DNA of 24,637 nt from Syntrophomonadaceae bacterium (lineage in GTDB: Bacteria > Bacillota > Ch66 > Ch109): contig JAAZDI010000044.1 of the NCBI GenBank assembly GCA_012512295.1, forward strand, positions 1-24,637, read 5' to 3'. Positions 23,588 through 24,637 of the stretch are shown here, in pieces. The notes under the pieces were generated by a model. That model did not search any database, was not told the origin of the DNA, and worked only from the letters and a program-made list of their open reading frames with translations. How positions within the stretch are numbered: position 1 is the first letter of the stretch; each line of letters begins with the position of its first letter. The position numbers and the translations under genes were made by a program.

Positions 23588-24397
23588 TCATCTTGCTAAA
23601 TAGTCGAAAAACTTCCTGGTATCCCTGCCGGTAAATCTATTCTTGCGATATATATCCAAAACTAGTTGAACTTCTCCCAAACCTATCCCGGTTGTTTCCG
23701 CAATCCTTAATGCTGAATAACCTTCATCAGCCATTCTACAGATTTGATCATAACTACTGCTCTGACTAGTCTGGGTCCTTGCTGCTGGATAGAGAGGGGT
23801 GACTGAGTTTGCTGGATTTTTCTCTCTCTCCTCAGATCTCTTTTGCCTCATTCCTTCTAAAGTACCCGGTCTAAACAAATCAGAATCCATCCTTGGGGAA
23901 CCGGCAATCGCCCTGTTCTCATCTATCTGAGGATAATCGGTCTCGGGGTTTTCTAAAGGTACCCATTGAACTGGCGTAACCACCACCCGACCTCTGTTAA
24001 CTTCACTTGGTTTAAGACAATTCTGGCTGGGCCCCATGTGCCTCCGGCTGGTCCGGTCTCGTTCTTGCCTAGCAACATTTTTGTATGCGCTATTATCTTG
24101 ATCAGGTGATTCTGACCATGATAACGGTCTTATCTTTTCATCATTTGCCAATTGTAGTAGAAATTCAATCTGTCCGGAAAGCTCATTTTGGATTTTACTG
24201 GAGACTCTGGTCGCCTCAACCAAAAGTCTCTCCAGGTCTTCCTTAACTAAGACACTTTCTTCAAGCAATTGATCCAAATCTTTCAGTTCCCGACTTTTTA
24301 ATTCTGGAGGCAGAGTTTCTGGCGCAGCTAATTTATTCTTATACATTATTGCTAACAAAACCCCGCCTAGGCCTAATCCTAATAAAGCCCAAACCAC
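23588..24397 (-). CDS. SwrB/DUF6115-like membrane-anchored protein
   Basis: The start is most likely GTG 24397, with AGGAGGG seven bases upstream, giving 269 residues. The first 20 residues (VWALLGLGLGGVLLAIMY) form a membrane helix followed by KNK, so the bulk faces the cytoplasm. Residues about 35-75 form a Glu/Leu-rich coiled coil. A long polar, probably disordered region follows (about 80-225). The C-terminus (YDQICRMADEGYSALRIAETTGIGLGEVQLVLDIYRK) is a helix-turn-helix-like module. This layout and the position just upstream of rpsB match B. subtilis SwrB (YlxL), which activates flagellar type III export; orthology is inferred from layout and position, not from strong sequence identity. 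The polar linker is unusually long. Confidence 0.65.
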   Translation of the reverse strand: MVWALLGLGLGGVLLAIMYKNKLAAPETLPPELKSRELKDLDQLLEESVLVKEDLERLLVEATRVSSKIQNELSGQIEFLLQLANDEKIRPLSWSESPDQDNSAYKNVARQERDRTSRRHMGPSQNCLKPSEVNRGRVVVTPVQWVPLENPETDYPQIDENRAIAGSPRMDSDLFRPGTLEGMRQKRSEEREKNPANSVTPLYPAARTQTSQSSSYDQICRMADEGYSALRIAETTGIGLGEVQLVLDIYRKNRFTGRDTRKFFDYLAR

Positions 24398-24455
24398 ACT
24401 TAGCCCTCCTGCAGCCACTCTTAAAATGATATGATAATTGTTTAACTGCTTTAAT

Positions 24456-24637
24456 TCATATGATAATATCTACTTTATTACCCAAACGAGGATCTTTAGA
24501 TGGAATAGCTAGCTGTTGTTTCTCATCTTTCTTTTTCCGGTCTCTTGGCTCCCCCTGATTCTTTCGCTCCTTTTCCTGATCAAGAATTTTACTCTCTTCA
24601 CTTTGGGGAGTTTTTTGAACACTACTTTGCCTAAGGG
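24456..24637 (-). CDS. C-terminal fragment of an unidentified charged protein
   Basis: An open frame enters from the window edge and reads 59 residues to TGA at 24456. It is very rich in Lys, Glu, Gln and Arg up to about residue 40, then ends DPRLGNKVDIII. I do not recognise the family. In this neighbourhood of other Clostridia the gene before the SwrB-like protein is usually a small flagellar-operon protein or a DUF342 protein, so it may belong to the flagellar cluster. The 58-base gap to the next gene contains no terminator. Confidence 0.55.
   Translation of the reverse strand, partial: LRQSSVQKTPQSEESKILDQEKERKNQGEPRDRKKKDEKQQLAIPSKDPRLGNKVDIII

Overview
The window comes from a low-to-moderate GC Bacillota chromosome, most likely a spore-forming member of the Clostridia (Peptococcaceae/Desulfotomaculum-like). 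This rests on a Gram-positive PolC, a YtvI-type sporulation membrane protein, strong AGGAGG ribosome-binding sites, frequent GTG/TTG starts, and gene order. Every gene I can support lies on the minus strand, so transcription runs from high to low coordinates. The order is that of the Bacillus subtilis swrB to truB chromosomal block (swrB, rpsB, tsf, pyrH, frr, uppS, cdsA, dxr, rseP, proS, polC, rimP, nusA, ylxR, ylxQ, infB, rbfA, truB). Lineage-specific changes are ispG next to proS, ytvI between cdsA and dxr, mgtC between proS and polC, a PASTA-like small gene after frr, nrnA between rbfA and truB, and no ylxP between infB and rbfA.

Region by region, in transcription order. (1) 24637-23588: the C-terminal end of an unidentified charged protein and a SwrB/DUF6115-like membrane-anchored protein, the downstream edge of what is usually a flagellar operon. 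(2) 23565-20321: rpsB, tsf, pyrH, frr and a PASTA-like small gene, with a likely promoter upstream, a possible attenuator hairpin between rpsB and tsf, and a clear intrinsic terminator at the end. (3) 20259-18626: uppS and cdsA, for undecaprenyl carrier and phospholipid precursor synthesis. (4) 18540-11481: ytvI, then dxr with its own promoter, rseP, ispG, proS and mgtC. This groups two MEP isoprenoid enzymes, a site-2 protease, prolyl-tRNA synthetase and an MgtC-family membrane protein. (5) 11370-7612: polC. (6) 7563-1: a strong sigma-A promoter, a structured leader, and the rimP-nusA-ylxR-ylxQ-infB-rbfA-nrnA-truB operon for ribosome maturation, initiation and RNA processing.

Most of the window is conserved housekeeping. 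The best candidates for something unusual are these. PolC lacks the DEDD proofreading exonuclease that is normally inserted in its PHP domain, while a full set of PHP metal-ligand residues is kept, suggesting PHP-based or separate proofreading. The rimP operon leader has a 10-bp hairpin overlapping a 14-codon ORF with a perfect ribosome-binding site, and a second perfect ribosome-binding site has no start codon at normal distance. Dxr has proline at two normally conserved active-site positions. A cytoplasmic PASTA-like mini-protein is encoded beside frr. No CRISPR array, tRNA, rRNA, intact mobile element or defence system is visible. No gap between genes exceeds 300 bases; the longest is the 255-base rimP leader region.
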